Origin: Erysipelotrichaceae bacterium
Lineage (GTDB): Bacteria; Bacillota_I; Bacilli_A; RFN20; CAG-826
Direction of reading: 5' to 3'
Length of the DNA stretch: 6,332 nucleotides
Assembly (NCBI GenBank): GCA_031271635.1
Contig: JAISVG010000018.1
Span: forward strand, 1-6,332
The position numbers and the translations under genes are program-made. The notes beneath the pieces are model-generated. The model ran no database searches, was not told where the DNA came from, and worked only from the letters and a program-made list of their open reading frames with translations. The first letter of the stretch is position 1. Every line of letters begins with the position of its first letter. This document shows, in pieces, positions 5,770 through 6,332 of this stretch.

Positions 5770-6129
5770 ATGAGTATAAGTGAGATTCTTTTAGTGGTAA
5801 TAGGATGTCTATCGCTTGTTCATACTATTATAGTCACATTTATTTCTTACAGGTCAAGCAAAGAACAAGAAAAAAGGAGAAGAAAAGAACTGTTAGCTTT
5901 AAGGCGTGAAGAGGTTTATTGTGACATGATTGATTGTTTAGAGTATATTCAATGTTGGCTCTCACAAGAAGTTCCTGTATATAATATGTTGGAAAAAGAC
6001 CCTGATATTAATTTACGATTTAAAAAACTTAAATCTAGGTTTAGAGTATACAACTACAATAACAACATTGATTTATATATGCTACTAGCAACAATGGAAC
6101 ATGTCTTAACAATGAACTCACTCAAATGA
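5770..6129 (+). CDS. Small single-helix membrane protein, probably cut short by an in-frame TGA
   Basis: 119 residues from a well-supported ATG (AAGGAG 4 bases upstream) to TGA 6127-6129. Residues 5-27 are one hydrophobic membrane helix (ILLVVIGCLSLVHTIIVTFI). It is followed by a basic, heptad-like stretch (SSKEQEKRRRKELLALRREE, about 29-48), so by the positive-inside rule the rest is cytoplasmic, and residues 50-119 look helical. The layout resembles small 'membrane anchor plus cytosolic helical domain' proteins, and I recognise no family. The same frame continues open after the TGA for 54 codons with protein-like composition to a second TGA at 6292-6294, so the natural product is probably about 174 residues. 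The gene is separated from the protease by 650 bases and has its own promoter, so the two are unlikely to be functionally linked. Confidence 0.7.
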   Translation: MSISEILLVVIGCLSLVHTIIVTFISYRSSKEQEKRRRKELLALRREEVYCDMIDCLEYIQCWLSQEVPVYNMLEKDPDINLRFKKLKSRFRVYNYNNNIDLYMLLATMEHVLTMNSLK

Positions 6130-6294
6130 ATAAATGATGACAATGATTTAGAATCATATCAAAGAATAATTGACTATATCATCCAAGAATTACGTTTTGA
6201 ATTAGGTATTTATAATCCATCTCCACTCTCAGAAGAAGAAAAAGAGAGCATGTCTGAACTATGTAAAAAAATTCGCAGTGGGTTTAAAATTTGA
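6130..6294 (+). pseudogene. In-frame 3' continuation of the small membrane protein gene beyond the TGA
   Basis: In the same frame as 5770, codons after TGA 6127 read INDDNDLESYQRIIDYIIQE and go on through LRFELGIYNPSPLSEEEKES to RSGFKI and a TGA at 6292-6294. The charged helical composition matches the preceding part and ends plausibly (an ELRFELGI helix, then an EEEKESMSELCKKIR helix). There is no ribosome site of its own at 6130. It is best read as the C-terminal third of the same gene, separated by a nonsense mutation or base error (TGG or CGA to TGA). Confidence 0.55.
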
Positions 6295-6332
6295 TTATTT
6301 GCTGAGTCAAATATATCCTCAATACAAAAGTG
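6295..6332 (+). other. Window end, nothing assignable
   Basis: The last 38 bases are AT-rich with no start codon or structure that can be assigned. Confidence 0.4.

Noticed and set aside
5770..6332. TGA read as tryptophan (Mycoplasma-type code)
   Set aside because: The other genes use TGG for all Trp codons and contain no internal TGA over more than 1,300 codons; organisms with reassigned TGA use it heavily.

Overview
The window is AT-rich bacterial DNA, mostly accessory in character, with every supported gene on the + strand. All 24 tryptophan codons I read in the genes are TGG and the three complete stops are TAA, TAG and TAG, so the standard code (UGA as stop) applies. AT-richness, short Bacillota-type signal peptides, AAGGAG-like ribosome sites and the style of the extracellular proteins suggest a low-GC Bacillota/Tenericutes relative such as Acholeplasmatales or Izemoplasmatales. 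That placement is inference and cannot be proved from the window.

Layout: (1) 3-1163 is the 3' part of an acidic, tyrosine-rich protein of unknown family that starts outside the window; a clear rho-independent terminator follows at about 1265-1298. (2) 1299-1609 is a regulatory intergenic region with a compound hairpin (1457-1502) and a good sigma-70-type promoter (1544-1572). (3) 1610-2080 encodes a small predicted lipoprotein. (4) 2118-5116 encodes a large secreted subtilisin-like (S8) serine protease, with a complete D-H-N-S catalytic set, five FG-GAP/VCBS-like calcium-binding repeats, a tandem Cys/His knuckle and a C-terminal beta-rich domain. It is split by an apparent -1 frameshift near 2546, between propeptide and catalytic domain. 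(5) 5117-5769 is about 650 bases without a convincing gene; it holds a possible terminator, an 18-bp perfect palindrome and the promoter of the next gene. (6) 5770-6129 encodes a small one-helix membrane protein whose frame continues past a TGA stop to 6294, so it is probably the interrupted front of a longer protein.

The lipoprotein and protease lie 37 bases apart with no evident promoter between them, so they are probably one transcript making a cell-surface lipoprotein and a secreted protease. The most notable points are two apparently interrupted genes (frameshift in the protease, in-frame TGA in the membrane protein) and the unusual domain order of the protease. I see no CRISPR array, tRNA, rRNA or insertion sequence, and no clearly new defence or mobile system.
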